Of a stretch of 41,143 nt of DNA, positions 16,583 to 27,577 are shown piece by piece (position 1 is the first letter of the stretch; the number at the start of each line of letters is the position of its first letter). The position numbers and the translations under genes were made by a program. The notes under the pieces are model-generated. The model was not told the DNA's origin. It did not search any database and saw nothing but the letters and a program-made list of their open reading frames with translations. The stretch spans positions 1 through 41,143 of the forward strand of contig JAMXLO010000007.1 of the NCBI GenBank assembly GCA_024280945.1, read 5' to 3'. Source of the DNA: Acetobacteraceae bacterium (GTDB taxonomy: Bacteria > Pseudomonadota > Alphaproteobacteria > Acetobacterales > Acetobacteraceae).

Positions 16583-17566
16583 CTAGGCCCCCACGTGATG
16601 AACCGGCAGCGCCCCAGGCAGTGTCTCACCGCTGCTGGTGAGTGCGATGATGTTTACGCTGCCCGAAGTCTTTACCACACCGAAACCATGGGGCGTCTGG
16701 TCGGTCAGCTTCAATGTGTCGATAACCTTGTGGCCAGACCAAATTCTCAGCATGTCATTGGTGTAACTGTAGCTGTCCGCCGTCGCTAAGCCCATCAGAT
16801 CAATCTCGGCGGGAAAGGGAGCGGCAACGGATGCTGTGCTCGACGCCAAGCTGATGCTCGCACGGAACTGGTCAGGCTTATCGATGACCACGAGGCTGGA
16901 ATCCACGACCGACTGATTCGGCCCGACCGCTGCCCCGAATTCGAGCCTCGCTCGCCCAATCCCGCCAGGAGAAGAGTAAGGGCCTTGATTCGCGACATCG
17001 AAACTACCCTTGCCAACCACATCGGTATTGATCGTCGCCTGCTCGGTGTTGACCAGCAGGCTGTGACCGTTGTTGTCGAAGGCCGTGCCCGCTTGGCCAT
17101 TGATCGTGATCTGCCCGAAAGTTACTCCGAAGAACTCCCCTGTGGTGAAGAAACCATGCACCTTCGCACCCGGATGCAGGTTGATGGCCACACGGGAGTC
17201 GGTGTTGTTCAGGATCAGGTTATCATTGCCGTAGACATTGACGGTGGCCGGGTTGGTTCCGAGGTGAGCGCCGCTGGTGGTGGACAGGGTGAGGGTAGAG
17301 TGCCCTGACAAGTTGAATGTGCCAGTGCTGTTGGTCATGAAGTTTGCTGTCATGACCGCCTTATGCGACAGGTTCGCAGTCAGGACGGTAGTCCGGAGCG
17401 TGAGCGAATCTCCCGCCAGGTCGCCTCCCCGCACGTTCATCGTATATGGTCCCGGACCCGTCACGAGAAGGGCATCGCCAGCCTGTGGCGTACCCGTCGG
17501 AGACCAGTCGTTCCGATTTGCGGCCTTGTTGTTTCCGCCGCCCTGCCACGTGCGTGTCGTCGTCAC
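16583..17566 (-). CDS. Beta-strand-rich repetitive protein (autotransporter/adhesin-like passenger)
   Basis: A protein of about 327 aa, rich in Asn, Thr, Gly and Ser with strand-turn periodicity (LNLSGHSTLTLSTTSGAHL, VNVYGNDNLILNNTDSR). It begins with TTTRTWQGGGNNKAANRNDWSPTGTP..GDALLVTG, a type of N-terminus seen in predicted beta-solenoid surface proteins. I find no Sec signal, autotransporter barrel, LPxTG or haemolysin-type calcium repeat, so how it would leave the cell is unclear. The start is ambiguous: GTG 17566 follows AGGGA, while GTG 17605 and GTG 17620 are in frame upstream. A perfect hairpin follows the gene. Confidence 0.65.
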   Translation of the reverse strand: MTTTRTWQGGGNNKAANRNDWSPTGTPQAGDALLVTGPGPYTMNVRGGDLAGDSLTLRTTVLTANLSHKAVMTANFMTNSTGTFNLSGHSTLTLSTTSGAHLGTNPATVNVYGNDNLILNNTDSRVAINLHPGAKVHGFFTTGEFFGVTFGQITINGQAGTAFDNNGHSLLVNTEQATINTDVVGKGSFDVANQGPYSSPGGIGRARLEFGAAVGPNQSVVDSSLVVIDKPDQFRASISLASSTASVAAPFPAEIDLMGLATADSYSYTNDMLRIWSGHKVIDTLKLTDQTPHGFGVVKTSGSVNIIALTSSGETLPGALPVHHVGA

Positions 17567-17639
17567 GTCCGTTTTCCCTGCTTGTTCCGAATCTGGCAGG
17601 CGCACTGCGGATGAGCGCACCGCTCCGCGTTCATCCTCT

Positions 17640-17729
17640 CTAGTGTCCCGATTCGGAAGTCCGTCACAGTGAAGTCCGTCACAGTGTGGATCCGCTGGAT
17701 GCGGACCGCCGAATCGACAAGGACACTAG
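17640..17729. mobile_element. Putative 90-bp miniature inverted-repeat element (IS630-like)
   Basis: The interval begins CTAGTGTCC (17640-17648) and ends with its exact complement GGACACTAG (17721-17729). Just inside, GATTCGG (left) pairs with CCGAATC (right), offset by a few bases. CTAG at both ends with TGTCC...GGACA inside resembles IS630-family insertions, which target TA within CTAG. There is no coding capacity, so it would be a non-autonomous remnant. It lies between the beta-rich protein gene and glgP. Confidence 0.5.
17656..17685. repeat. Two perfect 15-bp tandem repeats
   Basis: GAAGTCCGTCACAGT occurs twice head to tail with no mismatch, inside the putative miniature element. It is probably a slippage duplication after insertion. 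Confidence 0.85.
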
Positions 17730-17790
17730 CAAACCATTGATCCCGCTACGGCGGCTGATCCACAAAGCCGCGGACTGCGGAACCGCCACA

Positions 17791-20268
17791 CTAGCAGGCG
17801 GCGCGAGTCACCGGAACGCCCCAGATCTCCTCGGCATACTCCCGCATGGTACGGTCCGATGAGAACCAGCCCATGCGCGCTGTGTTCAGCACGCTGGAGC
17901 GCCACCAGGCGTGGCGGTCGCACCAGCGCATCGCTACATCCGATTGCGCATCGGCGTAGGCGTCGAAATCCGCCGCCACCATGAACCAGTCGGTATTCTT
18001 CAGGTCATCCACCAGCTCGCGGTAACGCTCCGGCTCCTCGCGCGAGAACACGCCAGAATCGATGGCATCCAGCACTTGCTGTAGCACGGGAGAGATCGCA
18101 GCGCGGTTCTGGCGCTGTCGCTGCTGCTCGACCTGCTCCGCAGTCAGTCCGAAGATGAACATGTTGTCCGGACCAACGCGGTCGAGGATCTCCAGATTGG
18201 CGCCATCCAACGTGCCGATGGTCAGCGCGCCGTTCAAGGCCAGCTTCATGTTGCCGGTACCGGACGCCTCCATACCGGCCGTGGAGATCTGCTCGGACAG
18301 ATCCGCGGCCGGGATGATCACCTCGGCCAGGCTGACATTGTAGTCGGGCAGGAATACTACCTTCAGCCGATCGCGTACCAGCGGATCGCGATTCACTACC
18401 CGCGCGACGTCATGGATCAGCTTGATGATCAGCTTCGCACGTCGATAGCTGGCAGCGGCACGACCGGCGAACAGCTTGACCCGTGGCACCCAGTCCTGGT
18501 TCGGCCGCGCGCGCATCGCGCTGTACAGCGCGATTGTCTCCAGAATGTTCAGCAACTGGCGCTTGTACTCGTGGATGCGCTTGATATGCACATCGACCAG
18601 CGCGTCAGGATCGATGCCGATCTCCAACCGATCGGCTACCAGTTGCGCCAAGGCTTCCTTGTTGCTGCGGCGCGTCGCAGCCAGCCGCTCGTGCAGGGCC
18701 GCATCTTGCGCGAGCGGCACCAGTCGTTCGAGCGCCATCGGATCGTCCAACAGCTCCGGACCGATTGCGTCGCACAGCACACCGGTCAGTCCCGGATTGG
18801 CAGTCAGCAGCCACCGGCGGAAGGTGATGCCGTTCGTCTTGTTGACGATGCGCCCCGGGTGTAGCTGGTGCAGCGAACGGAACACTGTCTGGCGCATCAG
18901 CTCGGTATGGAGTGCCGATACGCCGTTCACCTTGTGCGAGCCGAGAAAGGCCAGCGTGCCCATGCGTACTCGCCGCTCGCCGTGTTCGTCGATCAGCGAG
19001 ATCGTCGACAACGGCGGGGCATCCGACTGGGCCGCAACACTGTCCAGATGCTGCCGGTTGATCTCGTAGATGATCTGCATGTGGCGCGGCAACAGGCGCT
19101 CCATCAGGGGCACCGGCCAACTCTCCAGCGCTTCCGGCAGCAGCGTGTGGTTGGTGTAGGAGATGGTGTTGGTCGTGATGCGCCAGGCCTCGTCCCACGG
19201 CACGCCGTGCTCATCGACCAGCAGCCGCATCAACTCCACGACGACAATGGCAGGATGTGTGTCATTCAGTTGGACCGCACACTTGTCGGGCAGCGTGCGC
19301 AGGTCGCCGTATTGCCGGATGTGCCGATGCAGCAAATCCTGCAACGAGGCGGAGGAGAAAAAATACTCCTGCCGCAGTCGCAGCTCTTGCCCGGCCGGGG
19401 TCTCATCGCTGGGATACAGAATCTGCGATATCGCGTTGGCGCGGGCGCGCGCCGCAAGGGCGCCGACATGGTCGCCACGGTTGAAAGTCTCCAGCGCCAG
19501 CGGATCGGGCGCGCGTGCTGACCACAGGCGAAGCGTGTTCGCATGCCGCGCGCGCCAGCCGACCACTGGCGTATCATAGGCAATGGCGATGACCGTCTCG
19601 CCATGATGCCAGCTCGAGGGTGACGTGCCGTCGCCGACGGCGCGCGGCTCGATCCAGCCCCCGAAGCCGACCCGGTAGTTGATGTCAGGGCGCTCGAATT
19701 CCCAGGGATTGCCGAAGGACAGCCAGTTCTCCGGGTATTCGTGCTGCCAACCGTCGCGGATAACCTGTTGGAACAGCCCATGATTATAGCGGATGCCGAA
19801 CCCATGCGCGGGAATGCCGAGACTGGCCATACTCTCCATGAAGCAGGCGGCCAGCCGTCCCAGCCCGCCATTGCCGAGGGCGGGGTCCGGCTCCAGCGCC
19901 CGCAGATGGTCCAGGCTGACCCCCAACGCACTGAGTGCGTCGCGCATCGGTTCGGTCAGCCCGGCATTGTTCAGCGAGTCCAGCAACAACCGGCCTGGCA
20001 GGAACTCCAGTGACAGATAGTAGACGCGCTTGCGCTCCGCCGCCGCGTCGCTCCGAGCGCCGGTCAGCCAGCGATCCACGATCTTGTCCCGCAACGCCAG
20101 CGCCGCGGCGACGAACCAGTCCCGTTCGCCGGCGATCAACGGATCTCGGCCGGTTGAATAGGTCAATTTTTCGACCACGAGACGTCGAAGTGACGCGGCG
20201 TCGCTGTTGTCCGATCCGCTATGAATGCTGGCCAGACGGCCCATCAATGATTCAGGCACATCCATCAA
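17791..20268 (-). CDS. glgP: Glycogen/alpha-glucan phosphorylase
   Basis: An 825-aa GT35 family phosphorylase that cleaves alpha-1,4-glucan with phosphate to release glucose 1-phosphate (EC 2.4.1.1). Length is standard. The pyridoxal-phosphate site EASGTGNMKLALNG is present, with Lys at about residue 675. Other family blocks are GNGGLGRLAACFMES, QLNDTHPAIVVVELMR and VHIKRIHEYKRQLLN. Start ATG at 20268, with a second ATG immediately after. It is monocistronic as far as visible; no other glycogen gene is in the window. Cytoplasmic enzyme of storage-glucan use. Confidence 0.97.
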   Translation of the reverse strand: MMDVPESLMGRLASIHSGSDNSDAASLRRLVVEKLTYSTGRDPLIAGERDWFVAAALALRDKIVDRWLTGARSDAAAERKRVYYLSLEFLPGRLLLDSLNNAGLTEPMRDALSALGVSLDHLRALEPDPALGNGGLGRLAACFMESMASLGIPAHGFGIRYNHGLFQQVIRDGWQHEYPENWLSFGNPWEFERPDINYRVGFGGWIEPRAVGDGTSPSSWHHGETVIAIAYDTPVVGWRARHANTLRLWSARAPDPLALETFNRGDHVGALAARARANAISQILYPSDETPAGQELRLRQEYFFSSASLQDLLHRHIRQYGDLRTLPDKCAVQLNDTHPAIVVVELMRLLVDEHGVPWDEAWRITTNTISYTNHTLLPEALESWPVPLMERLLPRHMQIIYEINRQHLDSVAAQSDAPPLSTISLIDEHGERRVRMGTLAFLGSHKVNGVSALHTELMRQTVFRSLHQLHPGRIVNKTNGITFRRWLLTANPGLTGVLCDAIGPELLDDPMALERLVPLAQDAALHERLAATRRSNKEALAQLVADRLEIGIDPDALVDVHIKRIHEYKRQLLNILETIALYSAMRARPNQDWVPRVKLFAGRAAASYRRAKLIIKLIHDVARVVNRDPLVRDRLKVVFLPDYNVSLAEVIIPAADLSEQISTAGMEASGTGNMKLALNGALTIGTLDGANLEILDRVGPDNMFIFGLTAEQVEQQRQRQNRAAISPVLQQVLDAIDSGVFSREEPERYRELVDDLKNTDWFMVAADFDAYADAQSDVAMRWCDRHAWWRSSVLNTARMGWFSSDRTMREYAEEIWGVPVTRAAC

Positions 20269-20509
20269 AGGTCACCGTCTCCCATTGCTCACCAGTGACG
20301 AATCAGATCATGCGGCTGCGCTTACTGCGCCCGCTCGACGCCACCATTCGGCTTGCGTCATCAAATCGTCTCCTCACGCTCAGGTGTGTTAACGAAGTGC
20401 ACCGTACCCATGCAACCCGGAAATCAAGGAAATCACATGGCGCTTAGCTGATCTTCGTGTGGCGCACGACGCAACCGTTAGTAGAATTATATTCGAAAAG
20501 AGTATCGAA
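20269..20509. other. Intergenic region upstream of glgP
   Basis: About 240 bp between glgP and ccmB, both minus strand. It must contain the glgP promoter. Small open frames here have no domain features. The stretch near 20480-20505 is AT-richer and immediately follows the ccmB stop; no strong hairpin is visible. Confidence 0.35.
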
Positions 20510-21175
20510 CTACTCGCCAGCGGCGCGTAACCCTGCTCCAGCTGCCATTGGACAAAGAGGCAATGCCGCCGCGACCAAGGCAGTAAGCAGTAGCAGATCG
20601 GGTCGCGGGCTGAGGCCAGCGGAGGCCGCGTCGGCGGCCGCGACGCCGAAGATCAGGACGGGTGTGACCAGCGGCAGGACCAGCAACGGCAAGAGCACGC
20701 TGCCACGGCGGGCGCCCACCACGACGGCAGCGCTCGCGGTTCCCAGCAGCGACAGCAGCATGGTGCCGGGCAGCAGCCCGGCCAGCAGCCAGGGAAGCGC
20801 CGGGTCGGGCAGTCGTAACATGATCGCTAGGGGTGCGGCCGTGATCAGCAACGGGATGCCGGTGACCAGCCAATGCGCCAGTGCCTTGGCCAAGGCGACG
20901 GCCGCCGCGGGAAGGCCGCAAAGCAGCAGCTGATCGAGCGAGCCGTCCTCGAAATCGGCGCCGAACAGCCGGTCCAGCGGCAACAAAGCGGAGAGCAGTG
21001 CGCAGACCCACACGATACCCGGCGCGACGCGTCCCAATGTCTCCGGAGCCGGCCCAATCGCGAGCGGAAAGAGAGCCGCCACGACCAGAAAGAACAAAAC
21101 CGCAGCCAACGTATCGGCGCTGTGTCGGAGTGACAATCGCAGCTCGCGAGTGACAACGGCGAGGAATGCGGTCAT
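20510..21175 (-). CDS. ccmB: Heme exporter protein CcmB
   Basis: A 221-aa inner-membrane protein with about six hydrophobic segments, the membrane subunit of the CcmAB ABC complex of system I cytochrome c maturation. It works with CcmCD to release holo-CcmE. The N-terminus FLAVVTRELRLSLRHSADTL and the block LFGADFEDGSLDQLLLCGLP are characteristic. ATG 21175 gives the usual length; upstream open frame is only translated palindromic repeat. The partner ccmA lies upstream on the same strand, 88 bp away, with a dispersed repeat in the gap. Other ccm genes are not in the window. Confidence 0.93.
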   Translation of the reverse strand: MTAFLAVVTRELRLSLRHSADTLAAVLFFLVVAALFPLAIGPAPETLGRVAPGIVWVCALLSALLPLDRLFGADFEDGSLDQLLLCGLPAAAVALAKALAHWLVTGIPLLITAAPLAIMLRLPDPALPWLLAGLLPGTMLLSLLGTASAAVVVGARRGSVLLPLLVLPLVTPVLIFGVAAADAASAGLSPRPDLLLLTALVAAALPLCPMAAGAGLRAAGE

Positions 21176-21186
21176 TGGCACTGACC

Positions 21187-21250
21187 TCCCCCTCCCCTCG
21201 CGGGAGGAGCCTGCCCCGGACTTGATCCGGGGGGGCGGGGGGAGGGGGCC
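21187..21250. repeat. Dispersed GC-rich palindromic repeat, copy A
   Basis: Bases 21191-21250 match 29521-29580 at 58 of 60 positions, and both arms match a shorter copy at 35091-35126. The element is built of inverted C-rich and G-rich arms (CCTCCCC...GGGGAGGGGG) and an inner palindrome CCCCGGA..TCCGGGG. Here it sits between ccmA and ccmB and could form a strong hairpin lowering ccmB expression relative to ccmA. Confidence 0.9.
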
Positions 21251-21263
21251 GGCCAGCAGCACC

Positions 21264-21857
21264 TCATCCCAACGACAGTTCCGCCGCTCGCCCAAGTGGC
21301 AGCGGCAGGTGGGTTGCAGCAACTACAAGGCCACCACCGGCACGATGCGCTTCCATCAAACCCCCGAACCGCCCCACCGACCGGTCGTCCAGTCCCAGTG
21401 TCGGCTCATCCAACAGCCACAGAGGGGCGCGCGTCAGTCCCAGCCGGGCCAGCGCCAATCGCCGCCGCTGCCCCGCCGACAGCATGCGCCCGGGCAAATC
21501 GGCCAGTCCCTCCAGGCCAACCCCCGCCAGCGCATCCGCCACCGACCCGCCGCTCAGGCGCGCCGCGAACGCCAGGTTCTCTGCCGCCGTGAAGCCCGGC
21601 TTGAGCGCATCCAGATGACCGACATATCCGACCCTGCGCGCATGCGTTGGCAGGTCGGCCAGCGCGTCTTCACCGTTCCAGCGGAGCGTCCCCGCCGCCG
21701 GCCTCAGCAGCCCGGCCAGCAGCCGCAGCAGCGTTGACTTCCCCGACCCGTTCGGCCCGGTCAGCAACAGCGCCCCGCCGGCCGCCAGCGAAAACGCCAC
21801 GTCACGCAACACCAGCCGCTCGCCACGAAACGCCGCCAGACCCTCCGCCTGCAACAA
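21264..21857 (-). CDS. ccmA: Heme exporter ATP-binding protein CcmA
   Basis: A 197-aa ABC ATPase energising the CcmAB complex of cytochrome c maturation. Walker [10 protein letters not shown], signature variant LSAGQRRR (Ala instead of Gly, typical of CcmA) and Walker [13 protein letters not shown] are all visible. Length is normal. It is transcribed toward ccmB and divergently from acnA, an arrangement common in alphaproteobacteria. The 127 bp up to acnA should hold both promoters. Confidence 0.95.
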   Translation of the reverse strand: MLQAEGLAAFRGERLVLRDVAFSLAAGGALLLTGPNGSGKSTLLRLLAGLLRPAAGTLRWNGEDALADLPTHARRVGYVGHLDALKPGFTAAENLAFAARLSGGSVADALAGVGLEGLADLPGRMLSAGQRRRLALARLGLTRAPLWLLDEPTLGLDDRSVGRFGGLMEAHRAGGGLVVAATHLPLPLGRAAELSLG

Positions 21858-21984
21858 CCCCTTTCCCCGCCTTGTGGACGCTCGCAGACTGGTGTGATCT
21901 AAGCCCGCCGCTCAAGCGCTTTGGCCAGACCATTGCACCTGAGGCATGCCACCTCAACTTCGCCGCTCAACAGAAGGCGCTGTC

Positions 21985-24678
<2,694 letters not shown>

Positions 24679-24709
24679 GCCGTCGAGGTAGCGCTGGCCT
24701 CGAACGCGC

Positions 24710-25243
24710 ATGAGCGAAGACCTGTCGCGACTCGAGGAACGCATCCGGCGCAACCTCGGCCGCGTCATGGTCGCGGCGCGCTGGATCATGGCACCGTTGT
24801 ATATCGGCCTGCTCGCCGGCCTGGTGCTGGTGGTGGCGAAATTCGTGCAGGTGCTGGTGCGGTCTGTGCCACAGCTCCCGACACAGACGTCGAATGAAAC
24901 GATCTACGCCGTTCTCACTCTGGTCGATCTGACGCTGGTTGCCAACCTGGTGGTGATCGTGATCTTCGCGGGCTGGGAGAATTTTGTCGGCCGCCTGCTC
25001 GAGGGCCCGACCGGGGAACGTCCGGCCTGGCTCGGTGGTCTGGATTTCAGCGCGGTGAAGCTCAAGCTGCTGGGCTCGATCGCCACCGTCGCGGCGATCC
25101 TGATTCTGGAAACCTTTCTGCACATCACCGAGGTCAGTCAGGCACAGACCATGCTGCAGATCGCGATTCTGATCGCGATCGGCGTGGTGGGCGTGCTGAT
25201 GGCCGTGATGGACCGGATCGGCAGCAATCACGGCGAGAAGTGA
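24710..25243 (+). CDS. UPF0114/YqhA family membrane protein
   Basis: A 177-aa inner-membrane protein. The RLEERIRRNLGRVMVAARWIMAPLYIGLL start, FVQVL, the LTLVDLTLVANLVVIVIFAGWENFV core and the C-terminal HITE...MLQIAILIAIGVVGVLMAVMDRI fit the YqhA/UPF0114 family. Four hydrophobic segments are visible. The physiological role of the family is not established. ATG 24710 follows acnA closely, and the stop overlaps the ATG of the next gene (TGATG), so it is coupled to the flavin monooxygenase gene. Confidence 0.9.
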   Translation: MSEDLSRLEERIRRNLGRVMVAARWIMAPLYIGLLAGLVLVVAKFVQVLVRSVPQLPTQTSNETIYAVLTLVDLTLVANLVVIVIFAGWENFVGRLLEGPTGERPAWLGGLDFSAVKLKLLGSIATVAAILILETFLHITEVSQAQTMLQIAILIAIGVVGVLMAVMDRIGSNHGEK

Positions 25244-26292
25244 TGCAGGTCGGCATCCAGTTCTTTCCCGATATCGGCCCCGATATACGTTCGGCGCGCG
25301 ACTACTGGCAGGAAGCGCTGGCGCTGGTCGCACTGTGCGACCGCTACGGCTACAGCCACGTCCGCACGGTGGAGCACTACTTCCATCCGTATGGCGGCTA
25401 CAGCCCCAATCCGGTCGTGTTCCTCGCCGCCGCGGCACAGGTAACGAAGCAGGCGCGCCTGGTCACCGGCGCAGTGCTGCCGGCGTTCAACAACCCGCTG
25501 AAGCTTGCCGGCGAATTGGCAATGCTCGATGCGCTGTGCGACGGCCGGCTCGACATCGGCTTCGCCCGCGCCTTCCTGCCGCACGAATTCGCCCGCTTCG
25601 GCGTGAGGCTGGATGAAAGTCGCGCTCGCTTCGATGAAGGCATGGAACAGGTGCGTCTTCTGCTGGAGCAGGAGAATGTCACCTGCGACGGCCGCTTCCA
25701 CAGTTTCCGCAACGTCACCTCGCTGCCGCGTCCGACGCAGCGGCCGCGCCCGCCGTTCTATGTCGCCGCTCTCGCCACCAGGGAGTCATTCGAACGCGCC
25801 GGCGCCGCGGGCCACAGCATCATGGCGATCCCGATGACAGGCGGCGCCATGGCGGAACTGATCGGCCTCTATCGCGACGCTTGGCAGCGCGCCGGCCATC
25901 CAGGCCGCGGCACGGTGATGCTCGCGTTCCACATGTTCTGCCACGCCGACCAGCAGGAGGCCGAGAGAATTTCCCGCGAACCGTTGAACCGCTACCTGCG
26001 CTCGCTGGTGACGGCGGCATCTGACTGGGTGCAAGGCGAGACATCGGCGGATTATCCAGGCTACGACAAGATCATCGCCGCACTGTCGCAGGAAACCTTC
26101 GAGACCCAGGTGGAGAAATGTGCTGCCTGGATCGGCACGCCGGAGTGCATTCTCGACACGGTGCAGCGCTATCGACGGCTTATCGGCGACTTCGAAGTCG
26201 CATCTCTGCAGGTCAACTTCAACGACATCGAGCTCTCCGACGCGCAGGCATCGATGCGCCTCTTCGGCGAAGCTGTGCTGCCGCAGCTGTAA
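25243..26292 (+). CDS. LLM-class flavin-dependent oxidoreductase (luciferase-like)
   Basis: A 349-aa bacterial-luciferase-like monooxygenase. The N-terminal MQVGIQFFPDIGPD, VRTVEHYFHPYGGYSPNP, TGAVLPAFNNPLKLAGELAMLD and GFARAFLPHEF match the TIM-barrel family, which uses reduced FMN or F420 to oxidise varied substrates; the substrate is not predictable. ATG 25243 overlaps the TGA of the upstream YqhA-type gene and is preferred over GTG one codon earlier. A hairpin follows the stop. Cytoplasmic. Confidence 0.9.
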   Translation: MQVGIQFFPDIGPDIRSARDYWQEALALVALCDRYGYSHVRTVEHYFHPYGGYSPNPVVFLAAAAQVTKQARLVTGAVLPAFNNPLKLAGELAMLDALCDGRLDIGFARAFLPHEFARFGVRLDESRARFDEGMEQVRLLLEQENVTCDGRFHSFRNVTSLPRPTQRPRPPFYVAALATRESFERAGAAGHSIMAIPMTGGAMAELIGLYRDAWQRAGHPGRGTVMLAFHMFCHADQQEAERISREPLNRYLRSLVTAASDWVQGETSADYPGYDKIIAALSQETFETQVEKCAAWIGTPECILDTVQRYRRLIGDFEVASLQVNFNDIELSDAQASMRLFGEAVLPQL

Positions 26293-26299
26293 CGCCGTC

Positions 26300-26323
26300 A
26301 TGGCCGGCCACCGTGCCGGCCAT
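26300..26323 (+). terminator. Hairpin after the luciferase-like gene
   Basis: ATGGCCGGC and GCCGGCCAT form a perfect 9-bp stem with a 6-base loop, 8 bp after the stop. It has no T-tract. It shares the flanking CGTCAT...ATC sequence with hairpins at 27532 and 31838, so it is probably a dispersed palindrome used as a transcript end. Confidence 0.55.
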
Positions 26324-26392
26324 CCGTCGCGGAACTTCGCAGGCGACCCGGCTCACGTGGGTGAACCGGGCTGCCCTCACGCGAAGCGATGG

Positions 26393-26608
26393 TCAGTCGT
26401 AGTAATGCCACCGGTGGTGATGCCGGTCCCACTCGCGATGCTGGTAGTGATGATGGTTCCAATAATAATCGACCGGATGGACTCTGGTGATCCGATTGTC
26501 CGGACCACCGCGCTCATGCGGACCAAAGGCCGGAGCGGCAAATCCAGCCGAAGAGATACCAACCGCCACCGTTGCTGCTGCCATCATCCCTAGAATAAGC
26601 CGACGCAT
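26393..26608 (-). CDS. Small secreted His/Tyr-rich protein
   Basis: A 71-aa exported mini-protein. Residues 1-23 are a clear Sec signal (RRLILGMMAAATVAVGISSAGFAA) and the mature half is loaded with His, Tyr, Trp and Arg (YYWNHHHYQHREWDRHHHRWHYYD). Similar short His-rich periplasmic proteins occur widely in alphaproteobacteria with unknown function; metal binding is a reasonable guess. I chose ATG 26608, preceded by AGGAG at 8-base spacing, over the longer open frame. Confidence 0.75.
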   Translation of the reverse strand: MRRLILGMMAAATVAVGISSAGFAAPAFGPHERGGPDNRITRVHPVDYYWNHHHYQHREWDRHHHRWHYYD

Positions 26609-26791
26609 AACTGAGGCTCCTCTCGTTCTGGCGGCATAGCTCGTCCGCCGGTTGCCAAGATTTCGTGCTTCGCCGGGGCTGCAAGGGGACGCATTGCTGG
26701 CATTTTGGTGGCGGCTTGTGGCATTTCGTAACTCCGTGCCACCGTTGCACACCGAGGATGACCGGAACTATCAGCCCGGAGGCATAGGCCA

Positions 26792-27517
26792 ATTAGCGTC
26801 GCCGCCAAGAAACTCGCCGCGATTGCCATTGCGCTTTGCGTATCGTCGCAACGTGTGACCGCTGCGGATGAGCCATTCCGAACTCTGCTGCCGGTAGGAA
26901 CCGGTCCCCACGCAGCGATCCTGCTCGTCCCGGGCTGTTCCGGTTTCGCCGCTGCCAACGGGGTGAACCTGTACGAGGAAAGAGCAGCCGAATTGCAGGG
27001 CGCGGGTTACGTCCTCGTATTCGTGGACTACGTCGGGCGGCGGATGCAGGCCAACTGCGCTCACGTATCGCTGGCAGAAGTCAGTGCCGATGTTCTGGAG
27101 GCTGCAACGTGGGCAAGTACGCTGTCTGATATAGACAGGGGCCGAATTTCGGTCATCGGCTGGTCCTATGGAGCCGCCGGTGTGCTGACAGCACTGAGGA
27201 CGATGCCTGCACCACCGGCGTTCACCAAGGCTGTGCTCTACTACCCGGTGTGCCGAGGTGCCACTCCGTGGTCCGCTGCCGTCACCGGATTGATGTTCCT
27301 GGGTGGGCGAGATGACATCGCCTTTCCTGACCAGTGTAATGCCTTGACCAAAGGGATGGCGCCGGAGCGGCTTCAGACGATCGTATATCCTGAAGCCCGC
27401 CACGGTTTCGATATGCGAGGCTTACCCGATGGCGAGCGGCAGCCACCTGGCGCACCCGGCTACAACCGCGACGCTGCCATCGCATCCTGGACTGCCGTTC
27501 TCGACTTCCTGAAGTAG
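26792..27517 (+). CDS. Exported dienelactone hydrolase family protein (probable ATT start)
   Basis: An alpha/beta hydrolase of the dienelactone hydrolase family with catalytic Ser in GWSYGAAG, acid in FLGGRDDIAF and His in ARHGFD. The first conventional start, GTG 26855, yields 220 aa beginning VTAADEP. The in-frame codons just upstream encode an almost ideal signal peptide: SVAAKKLAAIAIALCVSSQR followed by VTA-ADE. The open frame extends back to a stop at 26759 with no ATG, GTG, TTG or CTG. The only plausible initiator is ATT 26792, with GGAGG nine bases before it. With ATT the protein is 241 aa and exported. If GTG is used, the enzyme is cytoplasmic. Secreted relatives of unknown substrate are common. 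Confidence 0.85.
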   Translation: MSVAAKKLAAIAIALCVSSQRVTAADEPFRTLLPVGTGPHAAILLVPGCSGFAAANGVNLYEERAAELQGAGYVLVFVDYVGRRMQANCAHVSLAEVSADVLEAATWASTLSDIDRGRISVIGWSYGAAGVLTALRTMPAPPAFTKAVLYYPVCRGATPWSAAVTGLMFLGGRDDIAFPDQCNALTKGMAPERLQTIVYPEARHGFDMRGLPDGERQPPGAPGYNRDAAIASWTAVLDFLK

Positions 27518-27531
27518 GCTGGACGTCCGTC

Positions 27532-27551
27532 ATTCCCGCGAAAGCGGGAAT
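27532..27551. repeat. ATTCCCGC-GAAA-GCGGGAAT dispersed palindrome
   Basis: A perfect 8-bp stem with a GAAA tetraloop sits 14 bp after the hydrolase stop. Read on the minus strand its surroundings encode the WIPAFAGMT-type peptide widely produced by this intergenic repeat in proteobacteria. It may also terminate both convergent transcripts. Confidence 0.75.
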
Positions 27552-27577
27552 CCAACCATTCCGACGATCAGAATAAG

